From Ruegeria lacuscaerulensis (GTDB lineage: Bacteria > Pseudomonadota > Alphaproteobacteria > Rhodobacterales > Rhodobacteraceae), in contig NZ_WQDY01000001.1 in the NCBI RefSeq assembly GCF_013033355.1, forward strand, positions 248,001 through 312,000: a stretch of 64,000 bases of DNA, read 5' to 3'. Of the stretch, positions 1 through 8,545 are shown in pieces. The notes beneath the pieces were generated by a model that ran no database searches, was not told where the DNA came from, and worked only from the letters and a program-made list of their open reading frames with translations. Positions within the stretch are counted from its first letter, which is position 1, and the number at the start of each line of letters is the position of its first letter. Both the position numbers and the translations under genes were made by a program.

Positions 1-1
1 G

Positions 2-19
2 TTTGACCAGATGGTCAAA
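2..19. promoter_or_regulatory. RutR-type operator (perfect inverted repeat)
   Basis: The sequence TTGACCA-GA-TGGTCAA (3-18), extended by one T/A pair on each side, is a perfect inverted repeat. It matches the published RutR consensus TTGACCA-NN-TGGTCAA exactly. RutR is the TetR-family repressor that senses uracil and controls pyrimidine breakdown. The site ends about 49 bp before the start codon of the pyrimidine-type amidohydrolase, a sensible position for an operator. No rutR gene lies in the window. That a RutR homologue binds here is inference. Confidence 0.75.
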
Positions 20-67
20 TCAAGACACCAAAAGCGAGCCAAATCGCAAGCGACAGGGAAGAACAAG

Positions 68-1318
68 ATGGCAGCTCCGGCGCAGAACCTACGGATTAAT
101 GGCGACAGGTTGTGGGACAGCCTGATGGAGATGGCCAAAATCGGCCCCGGCGTAGCAGGTGGCAACAATCGTCAAACCTTGACGGATGAGGATGCCGAAG
201 GCCGCGCCTTGTTTCAAAAATGGTGCGAGGATGCGGGCTGTTCGATGGGGCTCGATCAGATGGGCAACATGTTCGCCCGGCGCGAAGGGACAGACCCGGA
301 CGCGCTGCCGGTTTACGTAGGCTCGCACCTGGATACGCAGCCGACGGGCGGCAAGTATGACGGTGTGCTGGGGGTTCTGGGCGGACTGGAGGTCATCCGC
401 ACGCTGAATGATTTGGGGATCAAGACGAAACACCCCATTGTTGCAACCAACTGGACCAATGAAGAGGGTACCCGGTACGCGCCAGCCATGCTGTCATCGG
501 GCGTGTTTGCCGGAGTGCATACGCAGGATTGGGCGTATGCGCGCGAAGATGCCGAAGGCAAGGCTTTTGGTGATGAGCTTCAACGGATTGGCTGGCGTGG
601 AGACGAAGAGGTAGGCGCGCGCAGGATGCATGCGTTCTTTGAGCTGCATATCGAACAGGGCCCGATCCTTGAGGCCGAGGGTAAGGATATCGGTGTGGTC
701 ACTCATGGTCAGGGCCTCAGCTGGACGCAGATCACGGTGACGGGCAAGGATGCACATACCGGTTCGACTCCGATGCCCATGCGCAAGAATGCCGGGCTGG
801 CGATGGCGCGCATACTTGAGAAAGTGGATGAGATCGCGTGGTCCCATGCGCCTCATGCCGTTGGGGCGGCGGGGCATATCGATGTCTTCCCGAACTCGCG
901 CAATGTGATTCCGGGCAAGGTTGTTTTTACTGTAGATTTCCGCTCGCCCGATCTGGAGGTGATCAAGGATATGGAGGCGCGTCTGCGGGTCGCGGCTGAG
1001 GATATTGTGGATGAAATGGGCCTGCAGATCGAGTTCGAGAAGGTGGGTGGGTTCGATCCGGTGCAATTCGACGAAGGGTGCGTGGCCGCAGTGCGCGATG
1101 CGGCTGAGCGGCTGGGCTATTCGCACACGGATATCATCTCGGGCGCCGGGCATGATGCGTGTTGGATCAATCGTGTGGCACCGACGGCCATGGTGATGTG
1201 TCCGTGCGTGGATGGGTTGAGCCATAACGAGGCCGAAGAGATCAGCAAGGACTGGGCAGCAGCCGGGACGGATGTTCTGTTTCATGCGGTCGTTGAGACG
1301 GCGGAGATCGTGGAGTAG
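68..1318 (+). CDS. Zn-dependent amidohydrolase, M20 family (beta-ureidopropionase / N-carbamoyl-amino-acid hydrolase)
   Basis: Probably hydrolyses an N-carbamoyl amino acid such as N-carbamoyl-beta-alanine to the amino acid, CO2 and ammonia, the last step of reductive pyrimidine degradation. The 416-residue protein shows the M20/AmaB-HyuC metal motifs: GSHLDTQ with His near 87, GGKYDG with Asp near 98, NEEG with Glu 132-133, ELHIEQG with His near 194, and a C-terminal GLSHNEAE with His near 386. I chose ATG 68 because AGGGAAG lies 7-8 nt ahead. An in-frame ATG at 11 sits inside the operator and has no ribosome site. The dihydropyrimidinase downstream makes its likely substrate. The exact substrate (beta-ureidopropionate or a hydantoin product) is not decided by sequence. 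Confidence 0.88.
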   Translation: MAAPAQNLRINGDRLWDSLMEMAKIGPGVAGGNNRQTLTDEDAEGRALFQKWCEDAGCSMGLDQMGNMFARREGTDPDALPVYVGSHLDTQPTGGKYDGVLGVLGGLEVIRTLNDLGIKTKHPIVATNWTNEEGTRYAPAMLSSGVFAGVHTQDWAYAREDAEGKAFGDELQRIGWRGDEEVGARRMHAFFELHIEQGPILEAEGKDIGVVTHGQGLSWTQITVTGKDAHTGSTPMPMRKNAGLAMARILEKVDEIAWSHAPHAVGAAGHIDVFPNSRNVIPGKVVFTVDFRSPDLEVIKDMEARLRVAAEDIVDEMGLQIEFEKVGGFDPVQFDEGCVAAVRDAAERLGYSHTDIISGAGHDACWINRVAPTAMVMCPCVDGLSHNEAEEISKDWAAAGTDVLFHAVVETAEIVE

Positions 1319-1380
1319 GGGGCGCTGCCCCCGTCGCCCGCTGGGCGACTCCCCCGAGGTATTTTTTGCCAGATGAAGCA
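1319..1380 (+). repeat. Extragenic repeat, copy A
   Basis: Begins directly after the amidohydrolase stop codon. It holds a small GGGGC/GCCCC hairpin, then GTCGCCC-GCT-GGGCGAC (1333-1349, 7-bp stem), then the tail CCCCCGAGGTATTTTTTGCC followed by AGATGAAG. A very similar element lies in reverse orientation at 37562-37626 and a degenerate one at 37496-37552. Placement right after stop codons and the hairpin content suggest a role in 3' end formation or a small mobile repeat. The function is inference. Confidence 0.75.
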
Positions 1381-1410
1381 AGCGGCGCAGACCGCGTCAG
1401 GGAGATTAGA

Positions 1411-2865
1411 ATGAGCACTGTTATCAAGAATGGGACCGTCGTAACCGCGGATCTTTCCTATAAAGCAGACGTCATGGTCGAGGACGGGGTGATCACCGAA
1501 ATCGGCTTGGATCTGAAGGGCGACAAAGAGCTTGATGCGACTGGCTGCTATGTCATGCCGGGTGGGATTGATCCGCATACCCATCTTGAGATGCCGTTCA
1601 TGGGCACCTATTCCAGCGACGACTTCGAAAGCGGGACGCGGGCGGCTTTGGCCGGAGGCACCACGATGGTGGTGGATTTCGCGCTGCCCAACCCGGGTGA
1701 AAGCCTGCTGGATGCGTTGAAGCGTTGGGACAACAAGTCGACGCGGGCGAATTGTGATTACTCGTTCCACATGGCGGTGACCTGGTGGGGCGAGCAGGTG
1801 TTTGACGACATCAAGACCGTGATCGAGACGCGCGGGATCAACACGTTCAAGCATTTCATGGCCTATAAGGGTGCGTTGATGGTGAATGATGATGAGCTGT
1901 TTGCCTCGTTCAAACGTCTGGCTGAGCTGGGCGGGATCGCCATGGTTCATGCTGAAAATGGCGATGTGGTGGCTGAGCTCAGTGCCAAGCTGCTGGCCGA
2001 AGGCAATACAGGGCCCGAGGCGCATGCCTATTCCCGCCCGCCTCAAGTTGAGGGCGAGGCCACGAACAGGGCCATCATGATCGCCGACATGGCAGGTGTG
2101 CCTTTGTATGTAGTGCATACCTCTTGTGAAGAGGCGCATGAGGCCATTCGTAGGGCCAAGATGAATGGCAAGCGGGTGTGGGGCGAGCCTCTGATCCAGC
2201 ACCTGACCTTGGATGAAAGCGAGTATTTCCATCAGGATTGGGACCACGCGGCGCGTCGGGTCATGAGCCCTCCGTTCCGGAACAAGCAGCATCAGGACAG
2301 CCTGTGGAACGGGCTGCATTCAGGAACGCTGAGCGTGGTGGCCACCGACCATTGCGCCTTTACGACCGATCAGAAACGCTATGGCGTGGGTGATTTCACC
2401 AAGATCCCCAACGGGACCGGCGGGTTGGAAGATCGGATGCCAATGCTGTGGACCTATGGTGTAAACACCGGGCGTCTGACGATGAACGAATTCGTGGCTG
2501 TCACTTCAACAAACATCGCTAAGATTATGAATTGTTATCCGAAAAAGGGTGCGATTCTGGTTGGGGCTGACGCGGATATCGTTGTTTGGGATCCCGAAAA
2601 AACCAAGACGATCAGCGCCGAGACGCAGCAGTCCTCGATCGACTACAACGTGTTCGAAGGCAAAGAGGTCAAGGGCTTGCCTCGCTTTACTCTGACACGC
2701 GGTCAGGTGGCCGTGCATGATGGGGAAATCCGTACGCAGGAAGGTCATGGCGACTTCGTAGCGCGCGAGCCGAACGGGCATGTGAACCGGGCGCTGAGCA
2801 CTTGGAAAGAGTTGACCGCACCGCGTCCGGTCGAGCGGACGGGTATTCCGGCGACGGGGGTTTAA
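1411..2865 (+). CDS. hydA: Dihydropyrimidinase / D-hydantoinase
   Basis: Opens the ring of dihydrouracil, dihydrothymine or hydantoins to the N-carbamoyl product used by the upstream enzyme; cytosolic. The 484-residue length is normal for the family. Visible motifs are GGIDPHTH with metal-binding His 56 and 58, FKHFMAYKG near 146-154 carrying the lysine that becomes carbamylated, HAENGD, VVHTSCEEAH and ATDHCAF. ATG 1411 is chosen for the GGAGAT site just upstream; an in-frame ATG at 1366 lies inside the extragenic repeat. Transcribed with the amidohydrolase, with about 90 bp holding the repeat between them. The symbol hydA follows common usage in Rhodobacteraceae. Confidence 0.92.
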   Translation: MSTVIKNGTVVTADLSYKADVMVEDGVITEIGLDLKGDKELDATGCYVMPGGIDPHTHLEMPFMGTYSSDDFESGTRAALAGGTTMVVDFALPNPGESLLDALKRWDNKSTRANCDYSFHMAVTWWGEQVFDDIKTVIETRGINTFKHFMAYKGALMVNDDELFASFKRLAELGGIAMVHAENGDVVAELSAKLLAEGNTGPEAHAYSRPPQVEGEATNRAIMIADMAGVPLYVVHTSCEEAHEAIRRAKMNGKRVWGEPLIQHLTLDESEYFHQDWDHAARRVMSPPFRNKQHQDSLWNGLHSGTLSVVATDHCAFTTDQKRYGVGDFTKIPNGTGGLEDRMPMLWTYGVNTGRLTMNEFVAVTSTNIAKIMNCYPKKGAILVGADADIVVWDPEKTKTISAETQQSSIDYNVFEGKEVKGLPRFTLTRGQVAVHDGEIRTQEGHGDFVAREPNGHVNRALSTWKELTAPRPVERTGIPATGV

Positions 2866-2868
2866 GAG

Positions 2869-3324
2869 TTGACGCAAAGCACAGAATACCCAACTGCGAT
2901 TCAGTTTATTGCGTTCGCGGTTCTCGCCACGCTAATCGCTGTGCTCGCGTTTTGGGTAATTGGTGCAATGTTCGCACCGCCCGAAATTGGGCTAGCGAAC
3001 TTGCTTCCCAGCCTGCCGTCCGTGTTAACTCTTACTTTGCTGCTCGGATGGCCAATATGGGGTCCGATACTGCTTTGCGCGCTATTCCCGGGTTGCGTTG
3101 TTTTTGTGGCGATGCGTCGCGTCGCCACCAGACTTCCAATCGGTCGCCGCGGGCCTACACTGATCGCGGCAGCAGCTGTATCCGTGTTTTCCTGGACTGG
3201 CGCTGGCATACTGTTTTGGGCTTTCAGTTCAGCTAGTCAGCCCTTTGGGAATGCCTTCCTGTTAATTTTCGGAGTCCCTGCCGCAATGATTGCGGCGTGT
3301 GTCACACTGCCTATTCCTGAGTAA
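2869..3324 (+). CDS. Four-helix membrane protein, function unknown
   Basis: I do not recognise a family. The 151-residue product has about four hydrophobic segments (near 11-33, 52-80, 96-119 and 126-147), a charged RRVATRLPIGRRGP loop between helices 2 and 3, and no signal peptide. The start is TTG at 2869, three bases after the hydA stop. No in-frame ATG precedes the first helix, so TTG is the best choice. It lies 3 nt before the ABC ATPase gene and so is translated in the same operon. It may be an accessory membrane protein for the importer, or a passenger gene; neither can be shown here. Confidence 0.6.
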   Translation: MTQSTEYPTAIQFIAFAVLATLIAVLAFWVIGAMFAPPEIGLANLLPSLPSVLTLTLLLGWPIWGPILLCALFPGCVVFVAMRRVATRLPIGRRGPTLIAAAAVSVFSWTGAGILFWAFSSASQPFGNAFLLIFGVPAAMIAACVTLPIPE

Positions 3325-3327
3325 GAA

Positions 3328-4125
3328 ATGCCAACCGATCCAAACAACAATTCCGCAGTCGTAGAAGCTGCCAATCTCGACCTCACCTTCCAAACCAATG
3401 ATGGCCCGGTTCACGCGTTGAAAGATGTGAACCTGACCATCGACAAGGGCGATTTCGTCAGTTTTATCGGCCCCTCGGGCTGTGGCAAGACCACTTTCCT
3501 GCGCTGTATTGCGGCGCTTGAGACGCCAACCGGGGGAACACTGACCGTCAACGGCATGACCCCGGATGAGGCGCGGCGGAAGCGGGCCTATGGCTATGTG
3601 TTTCAGGCCGCTGGGCTGTATCCGTGGCGGACCATCGCCAAGAACATCAAACTGCCGCTTGAGATCATGGGCTATTCGGCGGCCGAACAGGAAGAACGGG
3701 TCAGCAAGGTTTTGGAACTGGTCGATCTGGCGGGCTTTGGTGGCAAATTCCCGTGGCAGCTGTCGGGCGGGATGCAGCAGCGGGCCAGTATCGCGCGAGC
3801 GCTGGCCTTTGACGCCGATATCCTGCTGATGGATGAACCCTTTGGCGCGCTCGACGAAATTGTGCGCGATCACTTGAATGAACAGCTTTTGGCGCTGTGG
3901 GCGCGGACGGGCAAGACCATCGGATTCGTGACGCATTCGATCCCCGAGGCGGTCTATCTCAGCACCAAGATCGTGGTGATGAGCCCGCGGCCGGGGCGGA
4001 TTACGGATGTGATCGACAGTCCTCTGCCCAAGGAACGCCCCTTGGATATCCGCGACACGCCCGAGTTTATTGAGGTCGCTCATCGCGTGCGTGAAGGGCT
4101 GCGGGCGGGGCATTCGGATGACTAG
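3328..4125 (+). CDS. ABC importer ATP-binding protein (NitT/TauT/SsuB family)
   Basis: Powers import of the solute delivered by the binding protein encoded three genes downstream. The 265-residue protein has Walker A GPSGCGKTT near 49-57, Q-loop region YVFQAAGLYPW, signature LSGGMQQR, Walker B ILLMDEPFGALDE and the switch HSIPEA. It is typical of taurine/nitrate/sulfonate/pyrimidine-precursor importers. Its last codons overlap the first permease gene by 8 nt (ATGACTAG), so translation is coupled. Co-location with pyrimidine-degrading enzymes suggests a pyrimidine or hydantoin cargo, which is inference. Confidence 0.9.
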   Translation: MPTDPNNNSAVVEAANLDLTFQTNDGPVHALKDVNLTIDKGDFVSFIGPSGCGKTTFLRCIAALETPTGGTLTVNGMTPDEARRKRAYGYVFQAAGLYPWRTIAKNIKLPLEIMGYSAAEQEERVSKVLELVDLAGFGGKFPWQLSGGMQQRASIARALAFDADILLMDEPFGALDEIVRDHLNEQLLALWARTGKTIGFVTHSIPEAVYLSTKIVVMSPRPGRITDVIDSPLPKERPLDIRDTPEFIEVAHRVREGLRAGHSDD

Positions 4126-5047
4126 CGGCCTGAAAGCCTTTTGGGCGGTGCTGACCGTCCTGACCGTGATCGTTGCGTTCTGGTACGCGGCCTGCGTGCC
4201 GATGAACATCAAGGGCGTGTTGACCGAACAAGAGCGGGCAGGGGCCAAGGTGCAGCCGCCCTCGGCTAAGGATCGGCGCGACATGTCCGAGTTCGGCCTG
4301 GTGCTGAACAACAGCTTTGCCATCCCCGCCACGTGGGAGCAGGACCGCCCCCGTCTTCCTGCGCCACATCAGGTCGCCATTGAGATGTGGGAGACGACGG
4401 TGCAGAAAAAGATCACCTCGAAACGGTCGCTGATCTATCATGGCTGGGTGACGCTGAGTGCGACGATGCTGGGATTTGCCATCGGCACCGGGTTGGGCAT
4501 TTTGCTGGCGGTGGGGATTGTGCATAGCCGGGTGATGGACCTGTCGGTGATGCCATGGGCCATTGTCAGCCAGACCATCCCGATCATCGCGCTGGCGCCC
4601 ATGATTATCGTGGTGCTGTATTCGGTGGGCATTCAGGGCATCATTCCCAAGGCGGTGATCTCGGCCTATCTCAGCTTTTTCCCGGTGGTCGTAGGTATGG
4701 TCAAAGGTCTGCGCAGCCCCGACGCGATGCAGCTGGACCTGCTCCGCACCTATGGTGCCAGTCGGTCGCAAGGCTTCTGGAAACTGCGCCTGCCAGCCTC
4801 GATGCCGTATCTGTTCACTTCGCTGAAAATCGGCATCGCTGCTTCGCTGGTCGGGGCCATCGTTGGTGAGCTGCCGACCGGGGCCGTCGCTGGCCTGGGC
4901 GCGCGTCTGCTGGCGGGCAGTTATTATGGTCAGACGGTACAAATCTGGTCGGCCCTGTTTGCAGCGGCCATTCTGGCGGCCGGTCTTGTGGCGCTGCTGG
5001 GCTTGATCGAACGGACGGTGCTGAAACGAATGGGAATGGCGCAATGA
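4118..5047 (+). CDS. ABC importer permease 1
   Basis: Inner-membrane permease of the BPD-type family. The 309-residue protein begins with a membrane segment, has a periplasmic insert of about 70 residues, and then the core permease domain. The EAA-like cytoplasmic loop is DLLRTYGASRSQGFWKLRLPASMPYLF. Start ATG 4118 is set by the 8-nt overlap with the ATPase gene; a longer reading from 4070 would overlap it by more than 50 nt and lacks a ribosome site. The next permease overlaps its stop codon (ATGA), so the two form a heterodimer made from one message. Confidence 0.88.
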   Translation: MTSGLKAFWAVLTVLTVIVAFWYAACVPMNIKGVLTEQERAGAKVQPPSAKDRRDMSEFGLVLNNSFAIPATWEQDRPRLPAPHQVAIEMWETTVQKKITSKRSLIYHGWVTLSATMLGFAIGTGLGILLAVGIVHSRVMDLSVMPWAIVSQTIPIIALAPMIIVVLYSVGIQGIIPKAVISAYLSFFPVVVGMVKGLRSPDAMQLDLLRTYGASRSQGFWKLRLPASMPYLFTSLKIGIAASLVGAIVGELPTGAVAGLGARLLAGSYYGQTVQIWSALFAAAILAAGLVALLGLIERTVLKRMGMAQ

Positions 5048-5889
5048 TCTTGGTTATTGGTGCAATCCTTCTGTGGCTGCTGGGCTGGTGGGTGAATGGC
5101 CGTCTGGCCAGCGGGCCTTATGCTGACACGCGCATTGTGGGCGTCGTGGCCCCGCTGATCTTTGGCCTTACGATCATCGGTATGTGGGAGCTGCTGGTGC
5201 GTGGGCTCGAAGTGCCGCTGGTCATCCTGCCCGCACCCTCGGTGATTGCGGTGCGCTTTGTGGACAGTCTGCCGATCCTGTGGGCGGACTTCGTGCAGAC
5301 AATAGTCAAAGGGGCGCTTAGCGGTTACATCATCGGGTGTGGTGCCGCGTTTCTGATGGCGATCGCCGTGGACCGCTGGGATTTCCTGCGTCTGGGTCTG
5401 CTGCCCGTGGGGAATTTCGTTGCCGCTCTGCCCATCGTCGGCACGGCCCCCATTCTTGTGATGTGGTTTGGGTTCGACTGGCATTCCAAGGCCGCAGTCG
5501 TCGTTGTGATGGTGTTCTTTCCGATGCTGGTGAACACCGTGGCCGGCCTGCGCGAGGCCACGGCGATGCAGCGCGACCTGATGGAGACCTATGCCGCAAC
5601 CTATTTGCAGAGCTTTCTGAAACTGCGCCTGCCTGCGGCGATGCCGTTTGTGTTCAACGGGTTGAAGATTTCCACCACATTGGCGCTGATCGGCGCTATC
5701 GTGGCCGAGTTCTTTGGCTCTCCGACCCTTGGTATGGGCTTTCGGATTTCCACCAGCGTCGGTCAGCTTTCGCTGGATATGGTCTGGGCCGAGATCGTGG
5801 TAGCCGCACTAGCCGGAACCGCATTCTATGGCGCGGTCGCGATGATCGAAAAGGCGATGACCTTCTGGCACCCGTCACAAAGAGGATAA
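5044..5889 (+). CDS. ABC importer permease 2
   Basis: Second half of the membrane channel, 281 residues, same BPD permease family. It has an N-terminal pair of helices, then the core domain with the coupling loop DLMETYAATYLQSFLKLRLPAAMPFVF, very like that of permease 1. It starts in a 4-nt ATGA overlap with permease 1. The binding-protein gene follows after about 53 bp with its own ribosome site. Two different permease subunits are usual in ThiX/SsuC-like importers of Rhodobacteraceae. Confidence 0.88.
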   Translation: MILVIGAILLWLLGWWVNGRLASGPYADTRIVGVVAPLIFGLTIIGMWELLVRGLEVPLVILPAPSVIAVRFVDSLPILWADFVQTIVKGALSGYIIGCGAAFLMAIAVDRWDFLRLGLLPVGNFVAALPIVGTAPILVMWFGFDWHSKAAVVVVMVFFPMLVNTVAGLREATAMQRDLMETYAATYLQSFLKLRLPAAMPFVFNGLKISTTLALIGAIVAEFFGSPTLGMGFRISTSVGQLSLDMVWAEIVVAALAGTAFYGAVAMIEKAMTFWHPSQRG

Positions 5890-5942
5890 CACTTCAACAG
5901 ACCCCGAAAACGGGGCACCAACAGCAACTAGGAGACATGAAG

Positions 5943-6932
5943 ATGAATAAGCTACTTAGCGGGGCGCTTGCTGCCTTTGGACTTACAGCCGGTGCGGCAT
6001 GGTCGGCGGATGAGGTGACATTGCAGCTGAAATGGGTCACGCAGGCGCAGTTTGCGGGTTACTACGTGGCGGCAGACAAAGGGTTCTACGAGGAAGAGGG
6101 GCTGGACGTCACCATCCTGCCCGGCGGCCCCGATATCGCACCCACGCAGGTGATCGCAGGGGGCGGCGCGGATGTAACCGTTGAATGGATGCCCGCCGCG
6201 CTGGCCGCGCGCGAAAAGGGGCTTCCGCTGGTCAATATCGCCCAGCCCTTCAAAAGCTCGGGCATGATGCTGACCTGCTGGAAGGATGCGGGGATCACTT
6301 CGCCCGAGGATCTGAAGAACCGTACGCTAGGTGTCTGGTTCTTTGGCAACGAATTTCCGTTCATGAGCTGGATGAGCCAGCTGGGCATCGACACCAGTGG
6401 CAAGAGCGAAAGCGGAGTTGAGGTTCTGAAACAGGGCTTTAACGTGGACCCTCTGTTGCAGCGTCAGGCCGATTGCATCAGCACCATGACCTACAACGAG
6501 TATTGGCAGGTGATCGACGCAGGCGTTAGCCCTGATGAGCTGGTGACGTTCAAATACGAAGATCAGGGCGTCGCCACGTTGGAAGACGGTCTCTATGTGC
6601 TTGAGGAAAACCTCAGTGATGCGGCCTTTACGGACAAGATGGAACGCTTTGTGCGCGCATCGATGAAAGGCTGGAAATACGCCGAGGAAAACCCGGATGA
6701 GGCGGCCGAAATCGTGCTGGAAAACGACGCGACCGGTGCCCAGACTGAAGAGCACCAAAAGCGCATGATGGGTGAAATCGCCAAGCTGACCGCTGGTTCG
6801 AACGGTGCGCTGGACCCTGCGGATTTTGAACGCACGGTGGGCACACTGCTGGCTGGCGGGTCGGATCCAGTGATCACCAAGCAGCCTGAGGGCGCTTGGA
6901 CACATCAGATCACGGATGCAGCCCTGAACTAA
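5943..6932 (+). CDS. ABC importer periplasmic binding protein (NMT1/ThiY-like)
   Basis: Captures the solute in the periplasm. The 329-residue precursor has a Sec signal peptide (MNKLLSGALAAFGLTAGAAWSA, cleavage after about residue 22), then the NMT1/THI5-like fold with LQLKWVTQAQFAGYYVAADKG and FYEEEGLDVTILPGG. These are close to proteins that bind thiamin-pyrimidine precursors. ATG 5943 is chosen over ATG 5937 because the AGGAG site ends only 2-3 nt before 5937 and 8 nt before 5943. The reading frame is open far upstream inside the permease gene, but that part is a shadow. Cargo is probably a pyrimidine or related N-heterocycle, from operon context only. Confidence 0.87.
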   Translation: MNKLLSGALAAFGLTAGAAWSADEVTLQLKWVTQAQFAGYYVAADKGFYEEEGLDVTILPGGPDIAPTQVIAGGGADVTVEWMPAALAAREKGLPLVNIAQPFKSSGMMLTCWKDAGITSPEDLKNRTLGVWFFGNEFPFMSWMSQLGIDTSGKSESGVEVLKQGFNVDPLLQRQADCISTMTYNEYWQVIDAGVSPDELVTFKYEDQGVATLEDGLYVLEENLSDAAFTDKMERFVRASMKGWKYAEENPDEAAEIVLENDATGAQTEEHQKRMMGEIAKLTAGSNGALDPADFERTVGTLLAGGSDPVITKQPEGAWTHQITDAALN

Positions 6933-6953
6933 GTCGTCTGTCAGACGCATTTG

Positions 6954-6983
6954 ACGCGGTCCCTTCGGGGGCCGCGTTTTGCG
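6954..6983 (+). terminator. Rho-independent terminator after the pyrimidine operon
   Basis: A 10-bp stem (6954-6963 with 6968-6977, one G-U pair) closed by a TTCG tetraloop and followed by TTTTGCGTTT. It lies 22 nt after the binding-protein stop, in the right orientation for a plus-strand intrinsic terminator. Confidence 0.85.
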
Positions 6984-7084
6984 TTTGAGATGCCGGAAAA
7001 GTGTGTGCCATTCGTTGAAAAATGCCTTAGTATTACTATGAAATTAAACGCATTTGGTTCCGATTGCGTGGGTATGGGGAGATT

Positions 7085-7798
7085 ATGCAAGGATTTGCAG
7101 CAGAATTTACATCGGCTTTGGCTCTGATCCTGAACGGGGATGCCGAGTTGTGGGCGATTGTTCTGTTGTCCCTGAAAGTTTCGATTTTTGCCGTGCTGAT
7201 CGCTGCATTGATCGGGATGCCTGTTGGGGCAGCGCTGGCCGTTGCGCGCTTTCCGGGGCGGAGGGCGATGATCGTGTTGATGAATGCTTTGATGGGGTTC
7301 CCTCCGGTCGTTGTGGGGCTGTTGGTTTATCTGATGCTGTCGCGCTCAGGGCCATTGGGTGTGCTGGAACTGCTGTATACGCCCACGGCCATGATCATCG
7401 CACAGGTCGTGCTGGTGACACCGATCGTAGCTGCTCTGACACGACAGGTGATTGAGATGCTAGCCGAGGAATATTCGGAACAGTTGCGATCGCTGGGCGT
7501 GTCGCGTCTGGCCTCGGTCCCGGTGCTGCTATGGGACGCGCGGCTGGCGTTGATCACGGCGCTGCTGGCCGGGTTTGGCCGCGCTATCGCCGAGGTGGGC
7601 GCGGTGATCATCGTGGGCGGCAACATCAATCACGTGACGCGGGTGATGACCACGACCATCGCGCTTGAGACCTCCAAGGGCAATCTGGCGCTGGCATTGG
7701 CGTTGGGCGCGATCCTGATCGGAATTGCAATCGCTGTAAACGCTATGGTCAGCGCAGTCAGCCTACGCGCTGAACAGGAGGGGCTGCGTCATGCGTGA
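7085..7798 (+). CDS. tupB: Tungstate ABC importer permease TupB
   Basis: Membrane subunit of a tungstate-specific ABC importer. The 237-residue protein has about five to six helices, the permease core phrase FPPVVVGLLVYLMLSRSGPLG, and the EAA-type loop EEYSEQLRSLGVSRLASVPVLLWDAR. These are characteristic of TupB rather than ModB. ATG 7085 has GGGGAG 3 nt upstream, rather close; an alternative TTG at 7064 would add seven residues. Overlaps tupC by 8 nt. Tungstate (or molybdate) supply fits the formate dehydrogenase genes a few kilobases downstream. Confidence 0.88.
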   Translation: MQGFAAEFTSALALILNGDAELWAIVLLSLKVSIFAVLIAALIGMPVGAALAVARFPGRRAMIVLMNALMGFPPVVVGLLVYLMLSRSGPLGVLELLYTPTAMIIAQVVLVTPIVAALTRQVIEMLAEEYSEQLRSLGVSRLASVPVLLWDARLALITALLAGFGRAIAEVGAVIIVGGNINHVTRVMTTTIALETSKGNLALALALGAILIGIAIAVNAMVSAVSLRAEQEGLRHA

Positions 7799-8525
7799 TA
7801 TGCTATGTGATACAGCCAGCAGCCTGTTTGTGCGAAATTTGCGCGTTGTTCGAAACGGCAAAGCGCTGCTTAATGTTTCGCGCCTTTCGCTGGACGGGCC
7901 GGGTCCGACACTGATCCTAGGGCCGAACGGGGCTGGTAAAAGCCTACTTTTACGTTGTTTGCATGGCTTGATCGAACCGGATCAGGGACGGGTTGAGCAG
8001 GACGGGACTCCGCTGACCGATAGGCACAAAGCGCAACAGGCGATGGTGTTTCAACAACCTGTGCTGCTGCGCCGCTCGGTTGCGGCCAATCTTGATTTCG
8101 TTCTGAAACGTCAGGGGCTGCCGCGCGGTGCCCGCAAGCTACGGATCGAAAGCCTGTTGGCTGAGGGCGGGCTGGAAGGCAAGGCGCGTCAGCCCGCGCG
8201 ATCCTTGTCCGGGGGCGAGGCTCAGCGGCTGGCCATCCTGCGCGCGCTGGCGCTGGACCCCGAGACGCTGTTTCTGGACGAACCCACCAGCGCGCTGGAC
8301 CCAAACGCGACCCAGATGATCGAGCGGATGATCCTGCGAGCATCAAGTCGCGGCGTGCGGATTGTCATGGTGACCCATGACATTGGGCAGGCTCGCAGAC
8401 TGGCTGCGGATATCGTCATGATGCAGGGTGGGCATGTGGTTGAACATGGGTTGGCTAAACAGGTCTTAAACGCGCCTCAAAGTGATGCCGCACGCCGCTA
8501 TCTGGCGGGCGGGCTTGTGACTTAA
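7791..8525 (+). CDS. tupC: Tungstate ABC importer ATPase TupC
   Basis: ATPase of the tungstate importer, 244 residues. Walker A GPNGAGKS near 44-51, Q-loop MVFQQPVLLRRSV, signature LSGGEAQR, Walker B TLFLDEPTSALD and switch histidine MVTHD are all present. It lacks the C-terminal molybdate-binding TOBE domain of ModC, as expected for TupC. ATG 7791 lies in the end of tupB with AGGAGG about 9 nt before it. The tupA gene follows after 20 bp. Confidence 0.88.
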   Translation: MRDMLCDTASSLFVRNLRVVRNGKALLNVSRLSLDGPGPTLILGPNGAGKSLLLRCLHGLIEPDQGRVEQDGTPLTDRHKAQQAMVFQQPVLLRRSVAANLDFVLKRQGLPRGARKLRIESLLAEGGLEGKARQPARSLSGGEAQRLAILRALALDPETLFLDEPTSALDPNATQMIERMILRASSRGVRIVMVTHDIGQARRLAADIVMMQGGHVVEHGLAKQVLNAPQSDAARRYLAGGLVT

Positions 8526-8545
8526 TCAATAAGACGGAGATCGAA

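Noticed and set aside
5337..5942. Upstream extension of the binding-protein frame into the permease gene
   Set aside because: The signal peptide and AGGAG site fix the start at 5943; the extension overlaps permease 2 in another frame.
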